A stretch of 64,000 bases of DNA from Liolophura sinensis. Lineage: Eukaryota > Mollusca > Polyplacophora > Chitonida > Chitonidae. Position 1 is the stretch's first letter. Each line of letters opens with the position of its first letter. Positions 50,701 through 61,830 of the stretch are shown piece by piece. The notes under the pieces were generated by a model that was given only the letters and a program-made list of their open reading frames with translations, was not told the DNA's origin and ran no database searches. Both the position numbers and the translations under genes were made by a program. The stretch spans positions 27,738,628 through 27,802,627 of the forward strand of contig NC_088305.1 of the NCBI RefSeq assembly GCF_032854445.1, given 5' to 3'.

Positions 50701-53700
50701 TTTCAAAGCATCACTCATTTGTAATGAATTTTTTTTTGTTGAACTTGTAAGTAAGTGAGATGATTTTAATATCATTTTGTCCGAAACAAACCACTATCAT
50801 GAGAATACTATGATATCCTAGATGTGCTGGATTTTTAGACCTGTCCTTTAAAAGAAGTCATCAACAATTCAGACACATGTGGTCTGGTAGCGGGCAACAT
50901 AGCAGGAATCAACTTTTATGACCAATTGCCCCAGGGGCGACCACTGAAAAATCCCACATGCCCATGGGCAACCATGACACATGTGGCTAGAGACTGGAGG
51001 AAATTAACAACCCTGAGCATGAGGATGTATGCTAATTTTGATGGAGATCTTCTCTGAAACTTCTGTCTACTAAACAGATTTTGTAACTAGCTTTGATGAT
51101 CAACCGTTCTCTACATAGTCAATTTACTAAGTGATAAAAACATACAATAACCATAAAATACACCTCACATATATAACAAAATCTTAAACGTCAAATCTAC
51201 AGAAAATGTGAAGACATAGAAAATGTACTAACCGTCAGCGAATGGATCATATCTTTCAGGGGAGATAATCATCTGTCTGCGGCGAGCGCGGTACTCATCT
51301 TCTCTGTCAGAGATTCTCTGAGGTCGTCTGTCAGCCAGCGGATCATAATCCTGAAACACACAAAAGTAAGGCCTTAATGGAAAAGTTACTGGTGCTCCCA
51401 CTGGTTTAAAGGAGATGTTTAATAGACACTACAATAAATATTACACATATCTTTTAACTACAAGTAAACCAACTGTTCTCTAATGTCCCCCTCTTACCTT
51501 GTCATTTGCTGTGTCATTAAGGAAGTTCAAAGGGGCCGTGTACTTCGATCCCTTGGGTAAAGCGGTGGGGTAATCATCTTCGTCCTGGTGTGGAAAAAAA
51601 AGAATCTCCTTTATGTGATTTTCCTGACTTGCACATAAACATTTCTTACAGATATGGTAACATGCTTCACATGTACAAGCATGTCACTTAGAGATCACAG
51701 TAAAAGCATTTAGTTATCATTCACTCAAGGGTTGTTCTCATTTGGTCTAGAAGATAAGCACGTTTGGTAGAAGTCAAGACTCTCATGGTATTGGCACATA
51801 TGATATGATTGTGAATTGAGGTTTATAGACAAGTAGCTATGAACCTGAGACTGGCAGTCTAAACAACCAAAGTTTTATAGTGAACTGCTGCTAATTTTGG
51901 GTCCTTGATAAGAAATGATCAAGAAACCACGAAGTAGATGGCCAGTGTCGAATCTTCTTTTCATAATCAGCTAATACATGTATCCCATCTGAATAGTCAT
52001 TGGTTCCTTGGTTTTATTTTTACCGTCCTCACAAAATTGCTTTACCAGCGATAGACAGAAGAGCAGAAGTGTGACCCCTACACCTCTCAGGTGAGGTATA
52101 ATCAATTCAGCTCTCATACCCCAAACAAGTTACCTGTCACTCAGGAAAATTTTTTTTCTAAACAGTAGTACTCACTTCCTGCTCCTCTGTGGCAGCGATT
52201 GAGGTGACATATCCGGCAAACTTGCTGGAAGAACCTCCATAAATGTCCGTGTCATAGTGACCTTCTGCTCCTAGACCAACACGATCCACGCCATTTTCAC
52301 CGTCAGCACCTTGACCTCCCTGCTCCTTCAATCCTGCTCGCCGAGCTTGGATATTTCGAACCTCGGCTTCTATGTCTGAAATACCATCAAATCACCTATT
52401 TGTTCAGGATTGCATCAAAACTACACCCACAAACACATGACAAATTTTTGGTAACAAGAGTATCGCTAAAGTACAACTATTTAGATGAGCAGAAATTTTT
52501 TCTTTCAAATAAACATTCTTTCTGAAGTCAGATGACCACATTATCAAGCAGTATTGTTTTGAAAATTATGATTACATTATAGCTGCAGCTGTGTGAATGA
52601 TTAGAGCTGATCTTGTGTAAGTCGAGTCATTGAAGTTCTATTTATTTATCTGATTGTGTTTTACGCCCTACTCAGGAATATTTCACTTATACGGCGGCGA
52701 CCAGCGTTATGGTGGGAGGAAACCAAGCAAAGCCCGGGGGAAACCCACAACCACTTACAGGTTGCTGGCAGACCTTCCCAACAACGGCCTGAGAGAAAGC
52801 CAGCATGAGCTGGACTTGAACTCACAGCGACCACACAGGTGAGAGGCTCCTTGGTCACTGCACCATGCTGTCGTGCTTACCCTCTCGGCCACGGAGGCCC
52901 CTCATGAAAAAGCTACATGTACTTCAGTCCTAAGATAAACCAGGAAGAAACAGTAAAATGATATGAAGGATACCCTATGAAACAGAGCTAACACCATGGT
53001 TAAAAAATATTTACAATGAATAACGCTATTTAAGCCCAAAAAGTGAAGAGTTCTCCAAAACAAAACTTTCGTCAGTTTCCGTAAAATTTTCCTGATGTGA
53101 CACGATAATATTCCTTATGTGACGATGAATCAGGCAGATATGATGTTGAGTAAGGCAGTTATGCTGGAATGACGTCAGGTCTTCACCCTGAAGTAGTTCT
53201 TTGAAGAGTTGGCTTTACACAATGAATATCTGAGAGGTGGGTGAGTGACAAACACAAGGCAGCACCCTAGCCGTCTACACACTGGCTACAGGGCTTTCCA
53301 GATACAGATACCTATGAATTTGCCATTTTACTCACGCTGTCACATTTTACTCGTGCAGAAATGGTGAAGAAAACATTGCCTATTATAAGTCTTATAAACC
53401 AAGTTTTGACGACAACCACAATTGACGTATGTTGCACGGATTGTTCTGTTGTCTAACGAACATTTATCATAATTTCCAGCTATTATCAGCCTTAATTCCG
53501 AGTAAGCATTATGGAAAAGGGACTTTTCTGGGTGGCAACTGTGGATCGAAAAATGGGCAGTCGCATGGTAAATTTTTGAGGGTGTGTATACAAAGAAATG
53601 CGAAGTTTGTGGTGGGCTAGATCTCAACTAATACATCGTAGGTGATTCCGTCGCAACGACATGCAAACACTCATCGAAATGGAAATTTGGGGGGGGGGGG

Positions 53701-54833
53701 GGGGGCTATGGTGGACAGAAAACAGGGCATGGTTAATTTGTCACGGGATATATGCAAAAGAAATGCGCAGTCTGCAGGAGGCTATATCATGACTAATATA
53801 TATGGCAATGAGGTGCAAACATTCATCAAAACGAAAATTTTTAGGGGCTAGTGTGGATCGAAAAGGGGCATGATTACTTTTTTTTTGGGGGGGGGGGGGG
53901 GTAAATACAAAAAATGTGCAATCTGTGGGGCAGCTATACCACGACTAATATACAGTGGGTGATTCTGTCTCAACGATGTGCACACATTCATCGAAATGGA
54001 AATTTTTGGGGGCTAATGTGGAGAGAATATCACGATTAACGTGCAGATGTTTGCTCTTGCATGTACAGAAAGTTAACAGCAAATGCCTAAGGCTTCTCAC
54101 CTACATTCTGACTGGCCACAAGACAAGTATGCAAGTACACACAGAGATTTTTAATTCGTATCCACGTGTGCTTTTCAAAGTTAATTCCTTGTATGGAAAG
54201 AAAACACACAGTCTTCAGCATATATACACCATGCTCCTACACCGGTTTCCTCCTCTTCCTTAGGGCGCCATACAATAAACAATACCAGGCAGAACTAGTC
54301 GATAAAAACAAGGTGTCATTCTATAACACAAGACTGCCATGCGATAACGCTCTTTCATGAAATGTAACCATCGGCAGTTACAATTTAGAGCTGTTTGTAT
54401 GCGACTCAACCGCCCAAAACGAAAATGAGTTAAGCAGTGCACAGCTTAACAGGACAGTAATCTCAATATGTTTTCATGACAAAACAGGACACAAATATTG
54501 TTTTGTAACCCTTTGATGAGATCCATTGGCTCCTTTAATTTTCAACGCTTGTCGCTTGTCCAGAAAGGATATACAAAGCAAACTTCCAAGAATTCTTGTC
54601 TCTGTGCGCAATTTCATACGCCGGACACCTGACATGGCCTGGACGAAAATAAAAACATTGTGATTTTAACACAGCGTCGCACTCTTATTACAAGCCATAG
54701 ATGTATTGCGCACGGGCGATGTATAGAGATGGATCTTCAGTCTGTAATTTTTGCTGTACAAGCCTTAAGTTATAGCACAGTGTGAAAATATTCAAGCACG
54801 TTTACCTTCATGCGTTCTTGCTGGCGCAGCCAT
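32729..54833 (-). CDS. SF3B1: SF3B1, splicing factor 3b subunit 1 (SF3b155), 21 coding exons, complete
   Basis: Exons on the minus strand: 54833-54806, 52375-52176, 51584-51498, 51350-51233, 48616-48543, 47974-47593, 47372-46900, 46007-45807, 45405-45304, 44758-44492, 42868-42598, 41611-41466, 41097-40951, 40400-40275, 39809-39588, 38650-38468, 37678-37500, 35886-35701, 35535-35263, 34628-34412, 32887-32729. The total is 4041 nt, 1346 aa (human 1304). The N-terminal half carries repeated RWD-type U2AF-ligand motifs (KRRRWD near 202-207, then RWDETP repeats) and a TP-rich run. From about residue 520 to the end is the HEAT-repeat superhelix, nearly identical to human. The human cancer-hotspot residues R625, H662, K666 and K700 correspond to R667, H704, K708 and K742, all conserved. 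It is the core of SF3b in U2 snRNP and holds the branch-point helix. The donor of exon 7 (GTTTCT) is unusually weak. It is head to head with COQ10. Confidence 0.98.
33810..34145 (-). mobile_element. tRNA-derived SINE, family B
   Basis: Starts on plus with (GAGT)n and GGGGTTTAACGTCGTAC, and ends in an inverse tRNA-like head (TTGACCCGGGATC, GCTATCAGGGCCGG). A second copy is at 57131-57495. In SF3B1 intron 20. Confidence 0.75.
34170..34352. repeat. Tandem repeat, ~58-bp unit, 3 copies
   Basis: CCAGGTACCTGACAATGCTC units in SF3B1 intron 20, ending about 60 bp from the exon 20 donor. Confidence 0.75.
36370..36897. repeat. Minisatellite of ~27-bp units
   Basis: About 19 copies of CACCCCTAACAAAGCCAGTT followed by TGCAACT in SF3B1 intron 17. 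A higher-order period is visible where TTTGCAACTAAAGCCAG junctions recur. Confidence 0.9.
37085..37292. repeat. Dispersed repeat M2
   Basis: ATTTTAGGTCATTTAGGGTA end is the inverse of the start of the 16062 copy. Internal CTGATTCTGAGAGTTCTGCT and TTCTACTGGAAAATTT match it too. In SF3B1 intron 17. Confidence 0.5.
38225..38405. mobile_element. M1 MITE-like element
   Basis: GATTTTGGAGACAAAGCTAC, TTCAGAATATGCTTAAATAA and CATGTGAAATAAAGGTTGGA match the 28520 copy. Near the exon 16 donor side of SF3B1 intron 16. Confidence 0.65.
38685..39140. repeat. Minisatellite of ~60-63-bp units
   Basis: Seven close copies of CACATTCTAGATGATACAAG plus GTGCACTGATTAGCTG in SF3B1 intron 15, beginning about 35-40 bp from the exon 16 acceptor. 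Confidence 0.9.
40640..40950. repeat. Minisatellite of ~21-22-bp units abutting the SF3B1 exon 13 donor
   Basis: Gene-strand units CTGAGTCAGATCAGCCTGG TTT repeat about 13 times. The true donor reads GTGAGTCAGATTAGCCTGG TTT, so the array is an amplification of the first intron bases, with the donor G replaced by C in the copies. Confidence 0.85.
41832..41950 (-). mobile_element. SINE family A, truncated
   Basis: Tail, GGTGTTTTATGCTGTACTCA core and part of the body. In SF3B1 intron 11. Confidence 0.75.
43130..43166 (-). mobile_element. SINE family A tail fragment
   Basis: (TTTA)n followed by GATTGGTGTTTTACGCTG only. In SF3B1 intron 10. Confidence 0.6.
44245..44460 (-). mobile_element. SINE family A lacking its tail
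   Basis: Core from GGCCGTACTCAAGAATA through body and full tRNA-like head (CCGCCACAGAGGCCC). In SF3B1 intron 10, about 30 bp from the exon 10 donor. Confidence 0.8.
46527..46815. repeat. Dispersed repeat R3, most complete copy
   Basis: From GGCCACACCAATTTAAATT to AAAACACAAAATAAAATTG. It shares blocks in order with 12450, 15449 and 25726. In SF3B1 intron 7. Confidence 0.65.
48332..48461. repeat. 130-bp near-perfect inverted repeat (hairpin)
   Basis: Two 59-nt arms (48332-48390 and 48403-48461) match at 52 of 59 positions with a 12-nt loop. Arms begin GTTACATGGTGAC and end TCCTCATATT. It lies in SF3B1 intron 5, about 80 bp from exon 5. Either a foldback element/MITE or a small-RNA precursor-like hairpin. 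Confidence 0.85.
52639..52902 (-). mobile_element. SINE family A, full length
   Basis: Complete from (TTTA)n tail to head. The inverse reads GGGGCCTCCGTGGCCGAGAG then GAGTTCAAGTCC, tRNA-like A and B boxes of the class II (Ser/Leu) type. In SF3B1 intron 1. The best copy for a consensus. Confidence 0.88.
53505..54030. repeat. Tandem repeat, ~170-180-bp unit, 3+ copies, with poly-G runs
   Basis: Units share CATTCATCGAAATGGAAATT, GTGGATCGAAAA and ACGACTAATATA. G runs of 17 (53689-53705) and 15 (53887-53901) occur at the same place in two units. In SF3B1 intron 1. Confidence 0.75.
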
Positions 54834-55086
54834 TTTCTCATTATTCGTTCGTGGACGAAGTGCACGTACGGTATACGAATTTAAAATTCTTCAATTTTTC
54901 GGTTATTTATCCAGACTTATGACCTTAAAATCGAAAAAAAGACTGTTCACAATTGATAAATATAAACTGAAACGCGGTATTTTAAAATTTCTTTGCTTTA
55001 TGAAAGACGGAGTTTCACGGAAATTGTCGAAGAATGTGATGACGTCACGCGTCTAAGGTCATTCAGTTGGCACAGTTGTAAAGGGA
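54834..55086. promoter_or_regulatory. Shared SF3B1/COQ10 bidirectional promoter region
   Basis: Only 253 bp separate the SF3B1 start codon (minus) from the COQ10 start codon (plus). A perfect palindromic CRE/ATF site TGACGTCA sits at 55040-55047, about 40 bp before the COQ10 ATG. No TATA box is evident. A compact CRE-containing divergent promoter would fit two housekeeping genes. The activity is inferred. Confidence 0.65.
55040..55047. promoter_or_regulatory. Perfect CRE/ATF palindrome TGACGTCA
   Basis: An exact 8-bp cAMP-response-element consensus lies in the short space between SF3B1 and COQ10. Binding by CREB/ATF family members is the established role of this motif. Its use here is untested. 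Confidence 0.6.
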
Positions 55087-58000
55087 ATGGCTAACTTACG
55101 AAGTGTTACCCGTCAAGCGAGTCGGGTATTTCGATATGTACACCAAGATTTCGTGGATAAAGAAGTGTCTAGGTAAAAGATCTGTGTTGTTCTGTAAATG
55201 TCCAACGTTTCTTGTCAAAATATCCTTGCCCGTAATTCATAAAACAAGATGTGTTTTTCCGGTGCAGAAAGTCGTTTGGGATGTCGAGTTGTTCTCTCTT
55301 GAATCAGTGACTGTAGAAGTGACATTTGTCAGAAAGTGTGCCTATCTGTATGTTATTGTAGCTTTGTCTCTATTTTACACAGCGCAACAACCAACTCATC
55401 AAAATACTCCTCAAAACATGTGCTATATATAGTTAGGTTAAACGCTGAGGTCTATTTGTAACAATTTCTGATTTAACTGAGGCAGGTAAATATCAGAAAT
55501 TGTTAAGAACTGACCTCAACGTTTAATTCAATTGAACTAGTAGTAACTCTAAAGAGTCCTGCTTTCATATCTTTGGATGGCTTCAACCTGCGTTACATGT
55601 CTTGTGTTTCCATTGTAGGTGCTTGTGTGTTTGCGTACGCCAATTGTCACATATTCAGAGGCAGACGGCTTTAACTTCACACTGCCAACATAGAACTTTG
55701 TTCTCCCTGCCAAAATTCAATCCACTGTCCACAAACAAGAGGAAGCAGTACTCAGAAAGACGAGTTTTAGGGTGAGGGTGACTGATATTGATTCATTCAA
55801 ATTATGATTTGTTACATAGGTACATTTGCCAGAAAAAAGCGGATGGTCGTGGGTTCCCTCCGGGCTCTGTCTTATTGCCTTCCATCATAATGCTGGCCGT
55901 CCTCATAATAAGTGTTATTGAGTATGGTGTAAAAAAACACTAATCATATAAATAAATATCAGAAAGTCATGAGAATGATGGTTATTTTCATTAGTACCAT
56001 AGTCCTGTTATGATTTAAAATACTTGAAAATGTTTGGTAAATAAATGAATGTTTTCCCCATTTGAGCTTCTGTAGTGAATGATGTATGTAATTAGGTGTA
56101 GCAATCACACATGCCTGACAGTATCAAGAGCCAAGGAAGTATGAAATTTTAGGTGTTTAAATCACACTCGTCTTCTGATAGTCACACACCTGCTCAAACA
56201 AGAATATTAAGGCCTACTGACCTGATCCGAGTAGTTAACTGTTAATAGTAGGTAAACTACAAAACTACCATGTACAATGTTTTTCTAAAGACTGACCGTG
56301 TGACTTTCAAGTCATTTCTCCAGAAGATAGAATTTAAGAGTGCACAGTACAATGTAAAAGTCCTGAGGCCAATTTGACTGAAACAAGTTTTGACCACTGT
56401 CATTTTGACATACACATAGAGTATTTAATGCAGATAAGATCTTAAGATAAGCCTTGTTAAGAGTTTACAGGTTTAACTGAGAGGGTTGAAAAATTGAAAC
56501 AAACTATAGGATCAGATAGCACATATCAGATTTTGACTAGCCAGAGCTGGCTTTGTGGAATCAGCCTCTGATCTGTAGCTAGGACTTGTTTTCATTTAGC
56601 ATTTTGAGTTGGTATTCTTTCATGGAAAGAAGAAAAAAAAAAAAAAGAGAACAAGCCCTGTTATACCGGTATGTACATGTGACAGTGTTGAGGCAAAGAG
56701 TCTTAACCTGCATGTAATTGTAAATTAGCACTTCCCATTATGCTATGTGCAGATGATGTCAGTTTTGTAACAGCATCACACTGGTGCTATTATTCCTTCT
56801 GATTCAGCATTTTAGCAAGACAAGATCACTGAATTTATGGTTTTGATTAAGTGTCACTCATATCTCTCAATGACATGCGTTCATTTATAGGTACAGCATG
56901 GAACAGATGTATGACATCGTGGCAGGTATAGAATTTTACCCACAGTTCGTCCCCTGGTGTACGCGAGGGGACATCATCACTCGAAAGCCCGGGATGTGCA
57001 AAGCTAAGATGGAGATAGGGTTCCCTCCCCTGGTGGAGCGCTACACATGTATGGTGACCCTAGCCAAACCACATTTAGTGAAAGTAAGTTTGAGTGATAA
57101 ATTAGTCCTTGTAGTAAAACTAAAATTTAATGAGTGAGTGAGTGTTGAGGGTTTAACGTCGTACTTAACAATTTTTCAGTCATATGACGACGAAGGAGTC
57201 CTTAGAGTGCATGTGCGTGTAATGTGCCACCTTGTTGCAGGACGGATTTCCACCTCTCTTTTATCTAGTGCTGCTTCATTGAGACCACTAACCAAAGGCA
57301 AGTAAGCCGCCCTAACTGAGACATTGTACTGATATAGGTCAACCAGTCATTGCACTATCCCCTTAATGCTGAGTGCCAAGCAAGGAAGTACAACTTCCTC
57401 TTTTAAGGTCTTAAATGTGACCCTACCCAGGGTTAACCTTGGATCTGCCGATCCCAAAGTGGATGCTCTACCAAATGAGCCATCAGGACCGATAATCTGA
57501 AATTTATGCTTGCAAATTACTTCCCCACCCAACAGTTCAAATGCATTAGAAAACTGTGTGACCTGAAGTAGCATTTACATGATTTGATGGCAAAAAAACT
57601 GAAAAACCAATCGTCATAATACTGTTGAGCTCTGTCATTTAATGTTGAAACCAGATGCAGAGCCCACTTGCATGAAGCCCTGCTTGTAACTACAATGGTG
57701 ACTTAATGCCTAGAATGCTGGTTGCCATGGTAGCTACGTGCTCTTAACGTTAAGAGGACTTCATGCACGTTATCCTAGGGAGTTCCATCATGTCCATGCA
57801 ACACCACTTCGTCCACTTTTGACAAAGTCATGGCTGTTTGATTGTTATGATTTTTGCCAGATATATTTATTTATTCTGACAGTTCAGAACATTAGGGGAC
57901 AGATATTGCCTTCAATACTTCCAGTATGCTTGTTGTTATTATCCCATGGTTTGCTAACTGTTGTTTCTCTCTGTTTTAGTCTGAGTGTACAGATGGACGG

Positions 58001-58789
58001 TTGTTTAACCACTTGTTGACCATCTGGCATTTTAGCCCTGGCCTTCCCAACAGACTGGACACCTGTACTTTAGACTTCTCGGTAAGTGTCACATGCAGCG
58101 TGTGACGTCTTCTGATTCTTGTTATGCCAGTTTCATAGCCTTTTGGCATAAGAAAGAGCAACTTTCAGTGTGATTTACACAGACTTTTATGTTTGTTTTG
58201 GAGACTACATTGGATGAGTTGGCCACCAGCAGGAATCTATGATAAGTAAGATCTACACAATAATAAGCGTGTCGGCAGGAATCTCAGAATAGGGTGGGGG
58301 CTCTCATCCACTGACGCGGCTAAAAGGCATGATTTTACGACTTTTACGACTTACAACTTTTTCTGTGAGAAAGTGTAATTATCAGAAACGACTTATTATC
58401 TATTCTTAAATTGCCTTTTGTTTTGATTTGTTTTATTTTGTCCAAAAAAAGAAAAAATCATGTGTTTTGCTGTCACTGAGTTACAGATTTTTCAAAAACT
58501 CACATTCTTATGTAGGCCTTTGTATGACAGTTTTGCCAAGTCCCGGATGCTGCGGAGACGCACATAATTATGCTCTTGTTGGTGATACAGGTACACTTAT
58601 TAACAAGTCTTTTATCTGTTTCAGGTGTCTTTCGAGTTTCGGTCAAGTCTTCACTCTCATCTGTCTCACATCTTCTTTGATGAGGTTGTCAAGACGATGG
58701 TGAACGCATTTCTGAAACGTGCTAATGCTCTTCACGGACCTCAGTCCATCAAACAGCAGAAACCCAAAGTACTATCATATGACTCTTGA
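55087..58789 (+). CDS. COQ10: COQ10, mitochondrial coenzyme Q-binding START-domain protein (5 exons)
   Basis: Exons 55087-55172, 55619-55771, 56891-57083, 57980-58081 and 58625-58789 join in phase to 232 aa (human COQ10B 238). The start [20 protein letters not shown] is rich in Arg and lacks acidic residues over its first 20 positions, as expected for a mitochondrial targeting sequence. Family signatures run in order: [77 protein letters not shown] and FFDEVV. These cover the polyketide-cyclase/START fold that binds coenzyme Q and is needed for its function in respiration. Vertebrates have two paralogues (COQ10A and COQ10B). This single gene sits where COQ10B sits in human. Exon 2 spans a poorly conserved Cys/His-rich linker. 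Confidence 0.95.
55438..55526. repeat. Inverted repeat, 34-nt arms
   Basis: Arms 55438-55471 and 55493-55526 match at about 29 of 34 positions around a 21-nt loop (TTAAACG...AATTTCTGA). In COQ10 intron 1. Possibly a foldback MITE. Confidence 0.75.
55840..55962 (+). mobile_element. SINE family A, truncated
   Basis: GGATGGTCGTGGGTTCCCTC body to (AAATAAAT) tail on plus. In COQ10 intron 2. Confidence 0.7.
57131..57495 (-). mobile_element. tRNA-derived SINE, family B
   Basis: TTAACGTCGTACTTAACAAT core, GTCATATGACGACGAAGGAG, body, then inverse head ending GCCATCAGGACCG. In COQ10 intron 3. A core fragment of the same family is at 60372-60410. Confidence 0.75.
58190..58262. mobile_element. M1 fragment
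   Basis: TTTTGGAGACTACATTGGAT GAGTTGGCC matches the M1 interior. A second fragment is at 59805-59880. Confidence 0.45.
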
Positions 58790-59582
58790 CCCTTGCTGAA
58801 TTTAGCCAATCGTCAAGACCAGCACATCCATGAAGAAGACTTTTAACCAATCAATATGCCTGAAACATTCATGTTTGGTAGAAGACTGTTGACTTCTCAG
58901 AATGTCCAGCACATTAAAAGAAGATGTTGACAGGCCTATCCATGGGAATGTGTGGTCGTCCTTTTTCTTTCTTTTTTTTTTTTTTTCAATGTTTTTAGTA
59001 TATTATAAAGTGAAATATGCTTTAATTACTGTTGCTGATAATCTTTTAATCCGTTAGCAAGGCTGGTCCCTGTTAAGTAAGCAGTCAACATTGAACTATA
59101 ATGTGTACAATTATGTACTTGTGAAAGGATGGTGTTTTCTCGCCCTGTTTTACTGACTGATAACAGTATTTGTGATGGTATTTCTCACAGAATAAGCAGG
59201 TTTCCACTGCTTGGACATGTTTAACGTTTAGATATAGGCCTAATTAAACAGGTTACAAAAGAATGTATTTGAAGGTTAGATTTCGACCCACTTTTACAAA
59301 ACTGTGTGTGCTGGTTTTTTATTTTCATTTTTTGACTTTACTTTTTATGTCATTTTAAACCTTACGTCTACATAGATCATTTCAAAGATAAGACATGAGA
59401 TATGTAATGGTTTGTGAATGGTGTTGCTCTCTTAAAACATTTTGTACACCAACTTAAATGTGTGAATACTTGTATTTGGTAACTGATGTAGTCTCGGAGG
59501 AAATGGACTACAAATTTGTCATTCACATTTAGAGAATGTGGGAAAATGAACCAATTACTTACATATATACTCTAAAGTTGGT

Positions 59583-59588
59583 AATAAA
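59583..59588 (+). terminator. Candidate COQ10 polyadenylation signal
   Basis: AATAAA about 790 bp after the COQ10 stop. The intervening sequence is AT-rich and free of obvious SINEs, as expected for a 3' UTR. Other signals may be used. Confidence 0.4.
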
Positions 59589-60459
59589 TTCTTAGAAATT
59601 TATGTCTGTATATGTATGCCATATTATTTATAGATTGTGTGATAAATACAAGATACCACATAAAATGACTGACACAAGTGGTGGTGTGTTTTGTTGTTAT
59701 CAAGCTCAGCGTGCTCATTGTTAAGGGGTTTCAATGTCATTAGTGATAACAAATTCTAATTCAACAGTTTCACACATGAAAAGCAACTTTTTTAAATTTT
59801 GATTTTTAAATGGACAGAACTGCATTGGTTGAGTTGGCCAATTTCAGAGCTCAGGGACTTTCAGAAGTAAGGTATTGCATACACACTTTTACGGTCCAAT
59901 GAACCCACAATAGGTTAATTGGACCATTTAACAGATTTGTGTTACACCAAAGAAAGTGTGACTTCAGGCATTTGTGAAACTGGCTTTAGACGTTATCTTA
60001 CTGTTACCATGGTGACCCGTGAATCTCCCTCTGGTGGTATCTATTGTACAGCGAGTCGCTTAGAATGTCTTGGAATTGTTCGCCTCGATGTTTTGATGAC
60101 TTATCTTGCTGTATAAAGTGAGTGGAAAAACTTTTATGTGATTTTTGCTGAACCAGCCACCCATCAGTACAGAAGAAATGATTGTGAACAATTTCATAAA
60201 ATTATAGGTGATTTATGGTATGCATATTCCTTCATTCACTTTTTAATGTTCCTTGCAACGTGAACAGCGGTGAAATTTAAGTCAAGGCTTTAAGCCATTT
60301 CTAATTTCTCACCGCAAATCGCAATGTTGAACGTAATGATTTACAGCATTTCATTTGATAAGCGTCATAATTGTTGAGTACGACGTTAAACCCCAAGCAC
60401 TCACTCGCACTACAATTATCAGGTTAATGGGTGGACGAAACTAGAGTGCCTGGAGAATT

Positions 60460-60582
60460 TTGTTTGATTGGTGTTTTTACGCTGTACTCAAGAATATTTC
60501 ACTTATAGGACAGTGGCCAACATTATGGTGGAAGGAAAACCCACGACCATCTGCAGGTTGCTGGGAGACCTTCCCACATATG
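60460..60582 (-). mobile_element. SINE family A, truncated
   Basis: TTGATTGGTGTTTTTACGCT core through GGTTGCTGGGAGACCTTCCC. Head absent. Confidence 0.75.
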
Positions 60583-61702
60583 GGAGTTCCTGGAATAAAC
60601 CATCAACCTTTGACAATTGCCTGACAAACATACAGGCTTAAAGCTGTAGTCAAAACAGTGAGAGCTGGATTTAAACACACTATCTCATTAGTCAAGGGCG
60701 CAGTAGCTGCCCAGAGTCTGTGTTTAACAAACAGAGCCATCCAGGCCAGGGCAAATTAGGATGCTCCTGGAGACTGAACCCCGGTCAAATGTTAGAATGC
60801 AGTAAATGAGAATAACATTGATCTTGGAACAAGGCGATTACACTGGCTTTGTGGAACAGGGTCCAGTGTCCAGTCACGAAGCAGTCACCACTAAGATCAG
60901 GCTTAGTCTTAATTAATCAATTTCTGGCATTCAGATAATTCCTGAACTTAAGCCCTGAACTTGAATAAAATTTCTAATTTTGCCATGGACGTCTTCGAGC
61001 ACTCTTTTAAGTATTCAAATGAATTCCTATTAAATGCATAGACATAATTCTACCCAATAAATTTGGTTTGAAGTTAAGACTTTTACAAAATTTCATGATC
61101 CAATTTTCCTCATTTCTTAAATCCTGTCACCTTATGGTACTGTAATGCAGACAAGTCTAATGTACAAAGTTTTGTGGAAAAAGCCTCTTATTTCCTTAGT
61201 AGTTACTCACTGCCACACACATGAAGTTTTCAGTTACATGACGCTGTTCAGTTTTATGACTGGAGGAGAGTGTCTGGGATGAACCACAGACATCTGTCAA
61301 GTCACTAATCAGCTTTGTGACATGCAGAGGTGCGAATCTTGTAGCTGGAAGACAAGTGGTCTTTAACAGGTGATAGACTGTACAAATGGCCAGGACAGTG
61401 TTGCAGTCATTAAGGTGCCACGAACAGCGAAAAGTTTCAAGCGATTCAGGTCCACCTTGTGATATTCCAAATAAAGTAGAGACCGTTGTCATGGCTACCA
61501 AGGAACACGGATACTAAATATGCTCAGAAACAGAGGCCGACTGAAACTCCGATCTCTGTCAAAGTCACCAGAGGTGAACAAACCCCTCCCACAAGCACTG
61601 TTTACCAACACCAGACTAACCCCTACTAAAACTATCCCCTTTTGCAGAGTACCATGCCACAACCGTACCAAGATGAGTCAGGTCAGTCTTAAAATTACAC
61701 AA

Positions 61703-61830
61703 CCTGGAGTTTTACGCCATACTCCTGTGTATTTCACTTAATATATGACAATGACGAGCATTAAGGTGGGAAGAGACCAGGCAGAGTGAGGAAACCCATG
61801 ACCATCCGCAGGTTTCTGGCCAACTGGAGA
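61703..61830 (-). mobile_element. SINE family A, diverged
   Basis: GAGTTTTACGCCATACTCC and CATGACCATCCGCAGGTTTC. Tail lost. Confidence 0.6.

Noticed and set aside
52639-52902. Possible tRNA gene in the SINE head
   Set aside because: A and B boxes are present but the fold is degenerate and it continues into a SINE body and tail shared by many copies.
55103-55432. 109-codon plus frame starting in COQ10 exon 1
   Set aside because: Different frame from the [10 protein letters not shown] reading. It runs across the exon 1 donor, and COQ10 phase and homology fix the other frame.
61196-61501. 101-codon minus-strand frame between COQ10 and HSPD1
   Set aside because: Composition is plausible, but there is no recognised motif, promoter or splice support. 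Left unassigned.
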